Assembly (NCBI GenBank): GCA_039720395.1
Contig: CM077832.1
Coordinates: 21,167,607 to 21,231,606 of the forward strand
Length of the DNA: 64,000 bases
Direction: 5' to 3'
DNA from: Liquidambar formosana
Taxonomy: Eukaryota > Streptophyta > Magnoliopsida > Saxifragales > Altingiaceae
A program made the position numbers and the translations under genes. Each line of letters opens with the position of its first letter. Position 1 is the first letter of the stretch. The notes beneath the pieces were generated by a model. The model was not told the origin of the DNA. It did no database searches and was given only the letters and a program-made list of their open reading frames with translations. This document shows positions 1 through 10,805 of this stretch, in pieces.

Positions 1-215
1 TCAAGACAAGGATCCACGGTCTCATCAAAAGTCCAAACTTTAAGCGGCGATTCCAAGTGATTAGAGAGATCATTGGAAGAGATGACATATACATATAGAA
101 GTTTAATACAACAGAGAATAAAGAAGACCCCTTCACTAAAGCTATGACCCAAGTGTGTTGGATCACCACCCACAGGATATGAGTATGAGATACATGGTGG
201 ATTGGCTATAGTGCA
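1..215 (+). pseudogene. Decayed copia RNase H / pol C-terminus of Cop-A
   Basis: The nucleotide sequence aligns by eye with the intact Cop-B code at about 2368-2585: the stretches CACGGTCTCATCAAAAGTCC and TTCACTAAAGCTATGACCCA occur in both. Stops and small indels break every frame. The copia pol C-terminus normally carries the last part of RNase H. No functional product is expected. Confidence 0.75.
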
Positions 216-225
216 AGTGGGAGAT

Positions 226-1892
226 TGTTAGGATTATGCCCTAGAGCCAATCATAGAGATGATTGTTTAGGGATTAGGAACAATCAATTGATTTCATTTA
301 TATATGTCACATTTATTATTGATTTAATAAAAGGGCTTATTCTATTATGTTTATATGCATCATATATATTTACATAATATGTCCATGGAGTTAGAGTTGA
401 GAATATGAAATTACAAAGGGTTGTAATTTTGAGACTGTAAATATATCTCTGTACTAAACTCCTAAATCATTCCTAGTTGAAGGTTCACTATGATGGACAG
501 TAATGAACCATAGGACTAGTACTTGTTAGGTTGACTCTATAGGAGGATAGCTAGTCTCAAGCTATTTGTGTGGGGACACTACAACCAACAAGTGGGTGCC
601 TATTATCAGAATAGGTACACTGAATGTGACCAAAGATATGAGATAAACTGAATGGAGTTTTAACCTGCCTGTCAATCAGTTTCTCATTGTTATAGTGGTA
701 CAAGTAATCCTTAGACCTGAGACACCATGGTTGTCTTATGCATGTAGCTTTAGAAGTTTGATAACACTAAGTGCAGATCCTATTCAGGGGTCTGTAAGGG
801 TGTTCATTGGCCCTTCTGCTATATGTGTGAAGGCATGTGAGTGATCAACAAGGAATCCATCACTCTCAGGAAAAAGGGAGTGAATGTCTCATACAGCATT
901 CATTGAATATAACTCATTAAATCCATGGGCCCATGGTAGAATGAATATGGAAAGGAGTTTCCATAAGTTCATCATTGAGTTGATATTAATGAATGAGTAT
1001 AAAGTAATTGAACTAGGGACTTGACAGACTTCCATGTCCTATTAGTTCAATTGGAGACATTGTGTTGATGGAAGGATGGAATTGTAACCTATAAACTATA
1101 ACAGAAGGGTTCTTTGTAAATGACTATTCACCTCATTAAGGACCACACCATGAGCCATATGCTAGGTGTTACTCATGGTTAGTAGAAGCCCTAATTGATA
1201 TAAATGAGTTATAATCAATTTGGGAATTGAAAGGAGTTTCAATTAGACCCTTAATGGAAAGTGTTCCATTGTGCACAACTTGTGCTGTTCCTACTACTTG
1301 ATGATGTGAACCCAATGGGTCACACACTGATCATGCTAAGAGAGCTTGATTGTCTATGAGAGAAAGGGTATAAGTGATTAAAGAAAAGTTCTTTAAGGGG
1401 CTAATTTGTATTTGATGCAAACTAGTGGGCTAATTGTGTAATTAAGAGTAATTACACAAATTAGATTAGGGTTTGGAATCCCCCCTTGGCCGGCCCTAGT
1501 TGGAGGCTATTTAAAGCCTCTTATGATGTGATGACATCATCACTTAATGCACTCTTGGAGGCTCCCAAGTGCTGGCCGAAATTTACACAGCTCTCCCTCT
1601 CTCTCTCTCCCTCTTCTCCACCTCTAGCAACCCTAAGGAAGAAGAAGGAAAGGACAACTTGCTCAAGCTAGGTGTGGATACTGTTGGAGGCAGTGCACTT
1701 GGACTGCTCAATCAGAAGACAAAGCTTGGAGCATAAAGGAGAAGACTTGAATCAACTGTAAGTAATTCTACCCTCTTCTAGTTAGGGTTTTTGTTTTGTA
1801 TTAAGCATAATTAAGATTCATGGGTTTGGGAATCGTAGGAAAAATTTTAAATTCCGCCTTTGTATTTTTCCTCTCTAGTTTGATTCCCAACA
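226..1892 (+). repeat. LTR of Cop-A (3' LTR, 1667 bp)
   Basis: It starts TGTTAGGATTATGCC and ends GATTCCCAACA, the same termini as the other copia LTRs in this window. It follows a polypurine tract. A weak TATA-like TATTTAAA lies at 1508-1515, followed by the CRE-like TGATGACATCA cluster near 1529-1545. The terminal 70 bases hold the inverted pair GGGAATC / GATTCCC that recurs in every LTR of the group. The start TGTTAGGATTATGCCCTAGAG resembles LTRs of the Angela/BARE group as I remember them, so lineage is an inference. Confidence 0.92.
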
Positions 1893-2580
1893 GACGATTC
1901 CCTATGCTTCTGCAGTAGGGAGTCTAATGTATGCCATGTTATGTACAAGACCAGATATCGCTTTTGGTGTAAGTGTTACAAGCAGATATCAGGCAGACCC
2001 AGGTGTGAAACACTGGGAAGCAGTCAAGGCTGTCCTTAAGTACTTAAGAAGAACTAAGGAACTTTTCCTTGTCTATGGAGGAAGAAATTTAGAAATGGTT
2101 GGTTATACGGATTCAGATTTTCAATCTGACGATGATGATAGGAAATCAACATCGGGGTATGTTTTCACCTTGAATGGTGGAGCTGTAAGTTGGAGGAGCT
2201 GTAAACAGGATGTTACAGCGGACTCCACTACAGAGGCTGAGTACATTGCTGCATCAGAGGCTGCAAAGGAAGCTGTTTGGATCAAGAAGTTCATTACTGA
2301 ACTGGGAGTAGTTCCTGCCATTGAGAAGCCCTTGCCATTATTTTGTGACAACAACGGGGCTATTGCTCAAGCTAAGGAACCACGGTCTCATCAAAAGTCC
2401 AAACACATTGAGCGTCGATTCCATGTGATTAGAGAGATCATTGGAAGAGGTGATATTAGCATACAGAAGATTCACACAACAGAGAATGTAGCAGATCCCT
2501 TCACTAAAGCTATGACCCAAGAGCAGTTGGATCACCACAGACAGGAAATGGGTATTAGATACATTGTGGATTGGCTATAG
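1893..2580 (+). pseudogene. Copia pol fragment: RT tail and RNase H (Cop-B)
   Basis: The frame is open from 1894 to the stop at 2578-2580; the ATG at 1927 is internal to the domain and not a real start. Residues read PYASAVGSLMYAMLCTRPDI, the standard C-terminal RT motif of plant copia Pol. RNase H follows, with GYTDSDF (first Asp), STTEAEYIA (Glu), LFCDNNGAI (Asp) and the KHIERRFHVIRE segment. It ends about 14 bp before the 3' LTR, as expected. The 5' part of pol is missing because Cop-A split it, so this copy cannot make a full Pol. Its undamaged frame contrasts with the decayed pol in Cop-C, D and E. Family identity is secure; lineage (Angela/TAR-like) is a guess. Confidence 0.9.
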
Positions 2581-2594
2581 TGCAAGTAGGAGAT

Positions 2595-4250
2595 TGTTAG
2601 AGTTATGCCCTAGAGCCAATCATAGAGATGATTGTTTAGGGATAAAGGAACAATCATTTGATTTCATTTATGTATGCCACATTTATTATTGATTTAATAA
2701 AAGGGCTTATTCTATTATGTTTGTATGCATCATTTATATTTACATAATATGTCCAAGGAGTTAGAGTTGAGAATATTGAATTACAAAGAGTTGTAATTAT
2801 GAGACTGTAAATATATCTCTGTACTAAACTCCTAAATCATTCCTAGTTGAAGGTTCACTATGATGGACAGTAATGAACCATAGGACTAGCACTTGTTAGG
2901 TTGACTCTATAGGAGGATAGCTGGTCTCAAGCTATTTGTGTGGAGACACTACAACCAACAGGTGGGTGCCTGTTAATAGAATAGGTACACTGAATGTGAC
3001 CAAAGATTTGAGATAAACTGAATGGAGTTTTAACCTGCCTATCAATCAGTTTCTCAATGTTATAGTGGTACAAGTAATCCTTAGACCTGAGACACCATAG
3101 TTACCTTATGCATGTAGCTTTAGAAGTTTGATAACACTAAGTGCAGATCCTATTCAAGGGTTTGTAAAGGTGTTCATTGGCCCTATTGCTATGTGTATGA
3201 AGGCATGTGAGTGATCAAAAAGGAATCCATTACTCTCAGGAAAAAGAGAGAGAATGTCTCATATAGCATTCATAATATAACTCATTCAGTCCATGGCCAT
3301 GGCAGTGTGAATATGGAAAGGAGTTTCCATAAGTTCATCATTGAGTTGATATTTATGAATGAGTATAAAGTAATTGAACTAGGGACTTGACAGACTTCCA
3401 TGTCCTATTAGTTCAATTGGAGACATTGTGTAAATGGAAGGATGCAATTGTAACCTACAAACTATAACAGAAGGGTTCTATGTTAGATCTTATTCACTTC
3501 ATTAAGGACAACACCATGAACTATATGCTAGGTGTTATTCATGGTTAGTAGAAGCCCTAATTGATATAAGTGAGTTATAATCAATTAGGCGATTGGAAGG
3601 AGTTCCAATCAGACCCTAAATGGAAAGAGTTCCATTGTGCACACATCGTGCTATTCCTACTACTTGATGATGTGAACCCAATGGGTCACACACTGATCAT
3701 GCAAGATGAGCTTTAAAGTCTATGAGAGAAAGGGTATGAGTGCATAAAGAATAGTTCTTTGAGGCCTATTTATATTTGTTATAATTTATAGGGGTTATTA
3801 TGCAATTTAGAGAAATTGCATAACACCCTAATAGGGTTTTCCCCTAGGGCCGGCCCCCTTGAGTGTGGACTATATAAGTCACACTTTAAAGTGATGACAT
3901 CATCACAAGAAGAAACCCCAAGGGCTGGCCGAAATTTTCCAGCCTCCCTCTCTCTCTCTCCTCTATTCTCCTACACTAGCAACAACAAGGGAAAAGAAGG
4001 AAAGGACTTGGAGCTCTAGCTAGGTGTGGATACTGTTGGAGGCAGCACACTTGGGCTGCTCATTCACCGCTGTCCGGAATCAAAGCTTGGAGCAAAAAGG
4101 AGAAGACAAAAATTCTGTAAGTGTTCTAACCCTCTTCATAGCTAGGGTTTGATTTTGTATATGCATAGTTAGATTCATGGGCTGTGGAATCAAAGGGAAA
4201 AATTTTTATATTCCGCACTTCTATTCTTCCCTCTTGTATGATTCCCAACA
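2595..4250 (+). repeat. LTR of Cop-B (3' LTR, 1656 bp)
   Basis: It starts TGTTAGAGTTATGCC and ends GATTCCCAACA. It lies 14 bp after the pol stop and directly after a polypurine tract. It carries TATATAAG at 3871-3878, the CT-rich tract near 3950 and the terminal inverted pair GGAATCA / TGATTCC. It is clearly related to the LTRs of Cop-C, D, E and F. Confidence 0.93.
3871..3878 (+). promoter_or_regulatory. TATA box of the Cop-B LTR
   Basis: TATATAAG is embedded between GTGTGGAC and GTCACAC, giving a near-perfect inverted repeat around the box. It is followed by the palindrome CACTTTAAAGTG and then TGATGACATCATCAC. As this is a 3' LTR, any transcription would read out into Tat-2. Confidence 0.55.
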
Positions 4251-4596
4251 TGCTCTCCATAAGGCACATGAAGCTCGAGACGACTCTTCTCATTGCTGCT
4301 ACATACTTCTGGGATCCTCAAATCCATGTCTTTCGATTTAATTATGAAGAATTATGCCCAACCATGGAGGAATTCTATGCTTTATTTGGAATTTTGCCCA
4401 TAGGGCCATTCATTCTTCCTACACCTCGCTCTGATTACCTTGCTTCCTTCTCGGATTTTCTTGGCATTCCTCAAAGGGACGCAACGATCTTTGTCAAGGA
4501 TCATATGGTGGACTTAATGAAGTTAGCAACCTCATTCTTGGCTCATGATAGCAAAGGTACTCTGACTTTCACCCCTCAAATTCAGCGTACACTCGC
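4251..4596 (+). pseudogene. Tat-2 antisense PMD gene, 5' segment
   Basis: This encodes a plant mobile domain-like segment (LLIAATYFWDPQIHVFRFNY and on to DLMKLATSFLAHDSKGTLTF). It is strongly similar to residues about 34-138 of the Tat-1 copy at 9777-10805. The N-terminus was separated by Cop-B at 4250 and the gene is cut again at 4597 by Tat-1; it resumes at 21481. The frame is open throughout this piece. Many differences from Tat-1 are silent: in the 23 codons at 4322-4390 versus 9939-10007 I count 8 synonymous and 3 replacement changes. That suggests protein-level constraint before the gene was broken. PMD proteins are known both as plant nuclear genes and inside transposons. Confidence 0.8.
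4592..4596. other. Target site duplication of Tat-1, left copy (CTCGC)
   Basis: CTCGC precedes the LTR here and follows the right LTR at 21476-21480. The five bases belong to the Tat-2 PMD reading frame. Confidence 0.95.
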
Positions 4597-7225
4597 TGTG
4601 AACCCCGGAAATTGGGCCCACAAGGGATTGAAAGAAAATGGGTTTGAAAAAGAAAAAGGAAAGGAGTCGCCACCTTATTTTTTAAAGGAAACAAGGAAAA
4701 CCCTAAAAATAGTTTGTTTTAGGAAAACAATTTGAATGACTCCATAAAAAAGGAAAGGCAAAAACCAATCTTTTGAAAACCAAAGAAATCGGGGATTCGG
4801 AGGCTAAGTTATGACATGGGAAGGTTCTAGGCAAAGCCTATAGGCACCCATGTCACCCTTTCGGTCTCTCAGTTCATTTGGGCTAAATCAAGATCTTTCC
4901 ATACAAAAATCAGCAAGTATATCATCACAAGAATTGCATGCATATCATATATTTCATTCATCCATCCATGCATAATAAGCACATAAAAACAGAAAAAGAA
5001 AAAGAAGAAAAGAAAACAAAAATAAACCTAGGATGCTTGGATCCTAGAACGGACTTGAGCCTCACGAAGAGCGCCTACGTACCATGCAACGAAATACATG
5101 GATCAAAGTCCACGTAGTTCGATTAGAACTAAGGTTAAATCCTAATACAAACCTATGGTAAAAACCCTAGGTTTCCTTATTTGATCAAAAGAGAATTGAT
5201 AGAAAGTTTGATTTTAGGAAAGAAATCCACAAAATGGAAACCTTAATAAAAACCAGAATTTTGTTTATGAAGGAAACCTCTAATTAAACCATAGGATCAT
5301 ATTAAAAATTAACCCTAAATAGGGAGAAGAGAAGGGATAAGGAAGAAAGGTGAATTGGGGCACCTTCACACCCACTTACCTGAGCGCGATTACTCCAAAC
5401 ATTAGCTATTTCAAACATAAGCAGCCCTATTTGCCATAGGACAAATACCACACCTATTTGCACCCTTACAAGTGCTCAAAACCATGCGAAAACACTAACA
5501 TGCAAATCTGGACAGAATAGTAGTATGACCTAAAATCATCCACTAAGCATGCCAATAGCAAAAACAGCGAACAATAATAAGTCCTAACATATTCCTAGAA
5601 CCATATCATGCATAAAAACCCTAAAACATACTAACATGCATGCAAAACTATCATGTTTACTCCATATGAAAAACATATACAGCAAACACGAAGAAAAACC
5701 AATAAAAAAGTCTACTTTATCATGCTATATGAAAACAAACACGAAACAATGACTCTAAAACCCTAAACTCACAAATATGCTTAAAAACCCACAAGACATA
5801 CTTTAATCATTCTAAAACCAAACTAAACAGAAATTAAATCATGCATATTAACTAACTAAAGCAATATAACATGATGAAAATCCTAACTCTAATATGCAAT
5901 GACACTAATCCTAGCACAAGGACAAATAGGAGCACAAGAATCATAACTATGCATTAAAAACCTAAAGGACAGCCCTAAAGCATGCTAAACAGTAGATAAA
6001 AAATAGATATTCCATGTATATTAACTAGCTAGAGTGTTAATACATGATAAAAAAGTTACCTTTAACATGCAATAGGCCTAACCCATATGAAAACCTAGTT
6101 TAAGCTTGAATAGAGAAGGAGAATACCTTAGGAAGGGCCTTCCTTTGTGTTTGTAATTGTTCGTGGCTCCTCAGGTCTTTAGAGTGAATCAAACCAACAC
6201 GAATCCTCCTCTTTGTCAAAGTGGTATCACAGCAAAGAGATCAAAACTCACTCAACTTTGAAAAGAAAATAGAAAACAAAAAGAGAACAAGAGAAAAGAA
6301 AAGTGATTTTCGTCACTTTGCAGCAGTAGCAACTTCAATCGCGTTTTTGGGTATGAAAACGTTGGATTTGGACAAAGCTTGTGAAATACAAAGTTGTATA
6401 GAATTGAATTATCTTTCTAACAAGACAATTTCATCAAATTCTGACTTCGGATGAAAAAGTTATGATTAAAATACGACTGCTGGTTTTCAAAAAATCTGCT
6501 GCTGAATTATGACGAATTTCACTCCCTCCAAACCCTCTTCTCCTCTCCCTTGTTTAAAGACATTAAGAGAGTATTTATAGCTGAAATCTGGAGTTTCCCT
6601 TTCCTTCCTGGACTAGGTTTCCTTGGAATAATCAAAAGGTATTTTATAATGATAAAAGACTTCTAATCTGAATAGGAAAAGGAAATTGTCTTTTATAAAA
6701 ATTGGGAGACTGACCGCTAACACGCATGCACATGTATCGTATGTGCGTACACACACTCATCACATACGTACACGTGTTAGTGTCATGATAAAAATGGCTA
6801 ATTTAATAAAATAATTTTCTTTTCATTTTAACCAAAAATCTCATGCTGTGATTCGCACTAATTCTTCAAGGATAATCCGTAAATAACCACACTAAACTCA
6901 TCATCAGGGCCACGGGACTTAAGATGACAACCGGTACAAAATTGAACCTAGAAATACCTCATATGCATCCATATGAACTCCAATTAACAATTTGGAGATC
7001 ATTCCAAAGTCAAATGAAAAGTTTGGGACTTAAAAGACAATTATGCCCCTCAAGTCACAAAAGCTCTTATTATCCCTCAAGATCAACTCCAATTTGAACC
7101 AAAATTCATATCCATTGTCCTTGTGACTCTAGAAAACTAATGCAAGTGACTAGACTCAAAAACAAAACAAAAACATGCATGAAATGATGAGCCCTAGTAA
7201 GGTGGTGCAAAAATGGGGTGTGACA
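4597..7225 (-). repeat. Tat-1 3' LTR (2629 bp)
   Basis: It is nearly identical to 18846-21475. It contains the telltale TGTGAACCCCGG start, the CTACGT ... ACGTAG dyad near 5066-5117, A-rich AT tracts, the alternating purine-pyrimidine block 6717-6780 with a CACGTG G-box, and TATAAATA on the minus strand near 6571-6579. Open frames inside it (for example 6221-6454) are not shared intact between the two LTRs and I do not regard them as genes. Confidence 0.96.
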
Positions 7226-7238
7226 GAAGCCCCTCATT
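7226..7238 (-). other. Polypurine tract candidate of Tat-1
   Basis: On the minus strand the bases just before the 3' LTR read AATGAGGGGCTTC. This is the expected position for plus-strand priming. The tract is short and ends in pyrimidines, so the call rests mainly on position. Confidence 0.5.
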
Positions 7239-7339
7239 GGCGAACAAATTACACTTGTGAACCAATGATAAAGAACAACCCATTTTTGGCCAAAAAGCCC
7301 AGAGAAATCACACACTGATACCAACAATGATGGGAGGTT

Positions 7340-9300
7340 GAAAACTTGAGACTGAAATAAGGAAGTGTACTCAAGTCATGAGTATACTTAAACCACTGAG
7401 GGTTGAGAATTGATAAGAGAAGCATATTCAAGCCACTACAAATGAACATACTTTTGAAATGGAAAGATATATTCTAGTCACGAATATATTTAACCAAGTG
7501 ATGAGAATGAAATCTGAGAAGCACATTCAAGTGATGAACATACCTTTGAAATGGAGAAATATATCCAAGCGATGGATATACTTAACCAAGTAAGTGACAA
7601 AATATCTGAGAAGTATACTCAAGTGATGAGTATACCACTGAAATGGAGAAATATATTCAGGTCACGAATATATTTAACCAAGTAATCTGAGAATGAAATC
7701 TGAGAAGTATACTCAAGTGGTGAGCATACCATTGAAATGGAGAAATATATCCAAGCGATGGATATCTTTAACCAAGTAGGATAAGAATAATCTGAGAGGT
7801 GTATTCAAGTGATGAGTGTACTTTTGAAATGGAGAAATATATTCAGGTCACGAACATATTTAACCAAGTGATGAAAAAGATGCTGAGAAATATACTCAAG
7901 TGATGAGTATACTTAATGATTGAAAAAGACTGAGAAGTACGTTCAAGTGATGAATATACTTTTGAAATGGAGAAATGTATCCAAGTGATGGATATATTTA
8001 ACCAAGTAAGCTGAGAAGTACACTCAAGTGATGAGCATACCATTGAGATGCAGAAATATATCCAAACGACGGATATATTTAACCAAGTAAGATAAGAATA
8101 ATCTGAGAAGTGTACTCAAGTGATGAGTACACCATTGAAATGGAGAAATATATTCTAGTCACGAATATACTTAACCAAGTAAGTGACAAGTATGTTTAAG
8201 TGATAAACATACCATTGAAATAGAGAAATATATCCAAGTGATGGATATACTTAACCAAGTAAGTGACAAGTATGTTTAAGTGATAAACATACCATTGAAA
8301 TAGAGAAATATATCCAAGCGATGGATATACTTAAGCAAGTAAGATAGAGAATAATCTGAGAAGTGTACTCAAGTGATGAGTACACCATTGAAATGGAGAA
8401 ATATATTCTAGTCATGAATATATTTAACCAAGTAAGTGACAAATATTCTGAGAAGTATATTCAAGTGATGAACATACCATTGAAATGGAGAAATATACCC
8501 AAGCGATGGATATACTTAACCAAGTAAGTGGCAAAATATCTGAGAAGTATACTCAAGTGATGAGTATACCATTGAAATGGAAAAAATATACCCAAGTGGT
8601 GGATATACTTAACCAAGTAAGTGACAAATGATCTGAGAAGTATGTTCAAGTGATGAACATACCATTGAAATGGAGAAGTGTACCCAAGCGATGGATATAC
8701 TTAACCAAGTAAGTGACAAAATATCTGAGAAGTATGTTCAAGTGATGAACATACCATTGAAATAGAGAAATATATCCAAGCGATGGATATACTTAAGCAA
8801 GTAAGATAGAGAATAATCTGAGAAGTATACTCAAGTGATGAGTATACCATTGAAATGGAAAAAATATACCCAAGTGGTGGATATACTTAACCAAGTAAGT
8901 GACAAATGATCTGAGAAGTATGTTCAAGTGATGAACATACCATTGAAATGGAGAAGTGTACCCAAGCGATGGATAAACTTAACCAAGTAAGTGACAATGA
9001 GGATCTGAAACTAGGAAGCATATTCAATGGGCGAACATGCTTTTGAAATGGAAGAATATATTCAAGTGATGAATATATTCAACCAAGTATGATAGAAAAT
9101 GAGAATTTGAAACTGAGAAGCATATTCAAAGGGTGAATACACTTTTGAAATGGAAAAATATATTCAAGTGATGAATATATTCAACCAAGTAGGATAGGGA
9201 ATGAGAATTTGAAACCGAGAAGCATATTCAAAGAGTGAATACACTTTTGAAATGGAAGAATATATTCAAATGATGAGTATATTCAACCAAGTGGGATGAA
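7340..9300. repeat. Tandem hairpin array in the Tat-1 3' region (about 20 units of about 92 bp)
   Basis: The anchor AACCAAG (or AAGCAAG) recurs about 20 times between 7491 and 9290, with a mean spacing near 93 bp. Each unit is two related halves, each starting GAGAA and holding a perfect inverted repeat with a short loop. Examples are GTATACTCA-AGTGA-TGAGTATAC at 7613-7635 and TATATCCA-AGCGA-TGGATATA at 7560-7580. Smaller dyads (CCATT-GA-AATGG; ACTTA-ACCAAG-TAAGT) fill the space between. The edges decay gradually. Tandem repeats in this region are known for the Tat lineage and can seed satellites. The strict pairing is treated under findings. Short open frames on the minus strand here are by-products of the repeat. 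Confidence 0.93.
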
Positions 9301-9720
9301 AAATCAAGATTTGAAATGAGGATATATGATCAATTTATCAAGATTGAACAGGCATGGTGCAAGAGGAAAGTGACTTAACACATTGTCACTTGAGTTGGCA
9401 TGACACAGGGGAAATATATTCAACCCTTTTGAACATAAAATCAATTCAAGGAATTGATTTCAAGATGGAATTTGATTGATTTTAAGCTCAAAAAGTGTTG
9501 AATATCTCATTTGGAAGGAGGTTTGATCACGCGTCAAGGCGAGACAAAGCGAGAAGCAAAACCAAAACAAAGTGGCTTGGGTGACCACCAGGCCTCGGGA
9601 GGCTAGCCGCCCAGGCCTGGGTGGTTACCCGAGCCCAAAGCGGAAATCCCACTTTGAATAGGAAACTTCCTATTCTTATGGGTTTTTTCCTATTTGAACT
9701 TGGATTTGTGACCTTTTCCC
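9301..9720. other. Spacer upstream of the PMD gene, with a GC-rich dyad module
   Basis: There is no gene. Up to about 9530 the sequence is AT-rich and single copy within this window. At 9576-9633 lies a GC-rich quasi-palindromic block, starting CTTGGGTGACCA and ending TTACCCGAG, that is also found in the Tat-2 LTR at 53162-53241. It lies roughly 90-145 bp upstream of the PMD TATA box. Confidence 0.6.
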
Positions 9721-9728
9721 TATAAAAA
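9721..9728 (+). promoter_or_regulatory. TATA box of the antisense PMD gene
   Basis: TATAAAAA follows a pyrimidine run (CCTTTTCCC) and lies 56 bp before the ATG at 9777. A start about 30 bp downstream would give a leader of about 25 bases. It faces the opposite way to the LTR promoter, so the extra gene can be expressed independently of genomic RNA. Position and match are good; use is inferred. Confidence 0.55.
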
Positions 9729-9776
9729 CACATCCAAGAGGTTCCTAAACCTACTTGTATTCATTCATTAGAAATT

Positions 9777-10805
9777 ATGGAGGCTCTAGACAAATTTTTA
9801 GGAGGGTTTTTGAGAGTTATGAGTGCTGAAGCAAAATCTGAGTTCAAGTGCTTTGGCTTGGATCCATTGCTCTCCTTGAGGCATGTGAGGCTTGAAACGA
9901 ACCTCTTGACTGCTGCTACATATTTTTGGGATCCTCAAGTTCATGTGTTCCGCTTCAACTATGAAGAACTGTGCCCAACCATGGAGGAATTCTGTGCATT
10001 GTATGGAGTTTCAACGGTAGGTCCTTTCATTCTCCCTACTCCTCGCCCAAGCTTTCTTACTTCTTTCTCCAATCTACTTGGGATTCACCCACAATATGCC
10101 TCTACGTTTGTAAAGGACCATATGGTAGACTTGATGAAATTGGCAACCTCTTTTTTAGTTTATGATAGTAAAGGTATTCTGAATTTTACCTTTCCTATTA
10201 AGCATGCTCTTGCCTTTTGCCTCATTGGTCGTTTTCTTATTTCCACTGGTACTCCACATGTTCCCATTCAAATCTGTGACTTGATTCCTCTCCTTGCCAA
10301 GGGCCATAACTTGATTCCCATAGTGCTAGCTGAAACCCTGAATGGTTTGGATAAAACTCATGAGGACCCAAAGGTTCCTTTAGGAGGTAGCCCCATTCTA
10401 CTGCAGATGTGGTTGCTTGAAAGACTGAATTTCTTGTCACCAGTTGCCATTACACCATACAAGCCCCAGCATTACTGCCTTCGCCGCATTGAACTACCTG
10501 GGCAATTTTCATTGAGAGATTGGCTAGGTTACTTCCAAACCCTTTCTTGGAGGAGTGTCAAGTGGTTTGTATTCATATGGGGCTGCAGTGACCTGGTGCT
10601 TCTGCGGACTTCTGGATGCACCATGGTGAGACTCATAGGACTGAGGTCTACTTCTTTTTATTGGCCTTTAAGGGTTCTTCGTCAGATGGGTGCTATGCAA
10701 ACCATACCTACTTCTTTGAAAGGTGACTATCCTGTGGTGCCCGTGGGTCTTTCTGTAGTGACTTGGGCGAAGGACCGATGGCCTAGCAAGTTGATACTAA
10801 CCTAA
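9777..10805 (+). CDS. Plant mobile domain (PMD)-like protein, antisense gene of Tat-1
   Basis: A 342-residue frame runs opposite to gag-pol, between integrase and the 3' LTR. Residues about 34-75 (SLRHVRLETNLLTAATYFWD and following) resemble the start of the plant mobile domain. Residues about 225-320 carry YKPQHYCLRRIELPGQFSLR and MVRLIGLRSTSFYWPLRVLR, blocks that I recognise from plant PMD-like transposon proteins. The ATG is chosen because a TATA box lies 56 bp upstream and the homology begins soon after. The frame ends at TAA (10803-10805), but the same frame reopens to 11066 with a basic tail that Tat-2 encodes continuously. The stop is therefore probably a mutation. PMD proteins act in the nucleus (MAIN/MAIL1 family, in silencing and genome stability). 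A role in countering silencing or aiding transposition is speculation. Confidence 0.8.
   Translation: MEALDKFLGGFLRVMSAEAKSEFKCFGLDPLLSLRHVRLETNLLTAATYFWDPQVHVFRFNYEELCPTMEEFCALYGVSTVGPFILPTPRPSFLTSFSNLLGIHPQYASTFVKDHMVDLMKLATSFLVYDSKGILNFTFPIKHALAFCLIGRFLISTGTPHVPIQICDLIPLLAKGHNLIPIVLAETLNGLDKTHEDPKVPLGGSPILLQMWLLERLNFLSPVAITPYKPQHYCLRRIELPGQFSLRDWLGYFQTLSWRSVKWFVFIWGCSDLVLLRTSGCTMVRLIGLRSTSFYWPLRVLRQMGAMQTIPTSLKGDYPVVPVGLSVVTWAKDRWPSKLILT

Larger units (their letters stand above)
1..1892 (+). mobile_element. Cop-A: 3' end of a Ty1/copia element (pol tail plus 3' LTR)
   Basis: The window opens inside a copia element running left to right. Bases 1-215 are a decayed pol 3' end, 216-225 are the polypurine tract (AGTGGGAGAT), and 226-1892 are the 3' LTR. 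The sequence then changes abruptly at 1893 into intact copia RT code of another element, Cop-B. Cop-A therefore appears to have inserted into Cop-B. The 5' part and left target duplication lie outside the window, so the insertion junction is supported only on the right side. Confidence 0.85.
1893..4250 (+). mobile_element. Cop-B: 3' part of a Ty1/copia element
   Basis: It comprises the RT C-terminal end and RNase H code (1893-2580), polypurine tract (2585-2594, AGTAGGAGAT) and 3' LTR (2595-4250). The left edge is cut by Cop-A, and the rest of Cop-B lies left of the window. The right flank (4251 onward) is the PMD gene of Tat-2, homologous to 9879 onward in Tat-1, so Cop-B sits inside that gene. 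Its target duplication cannot be confirmed because only one end is visible. Confidence 0.88.

Noticed and set aside
6221..6454. Frame in the Tat-1 LTR (77 codons; 74 codons at 20470-20694)
   Set aside because: The end differs between the two LTRs through a 1-base indel, and no domain is seen.
7340..9300. CRISPR-like regular repeats
   Set aside because: Repeats are contiguous and dimeric, without unique spacers, and the region lies inside a plant retrotransposon.
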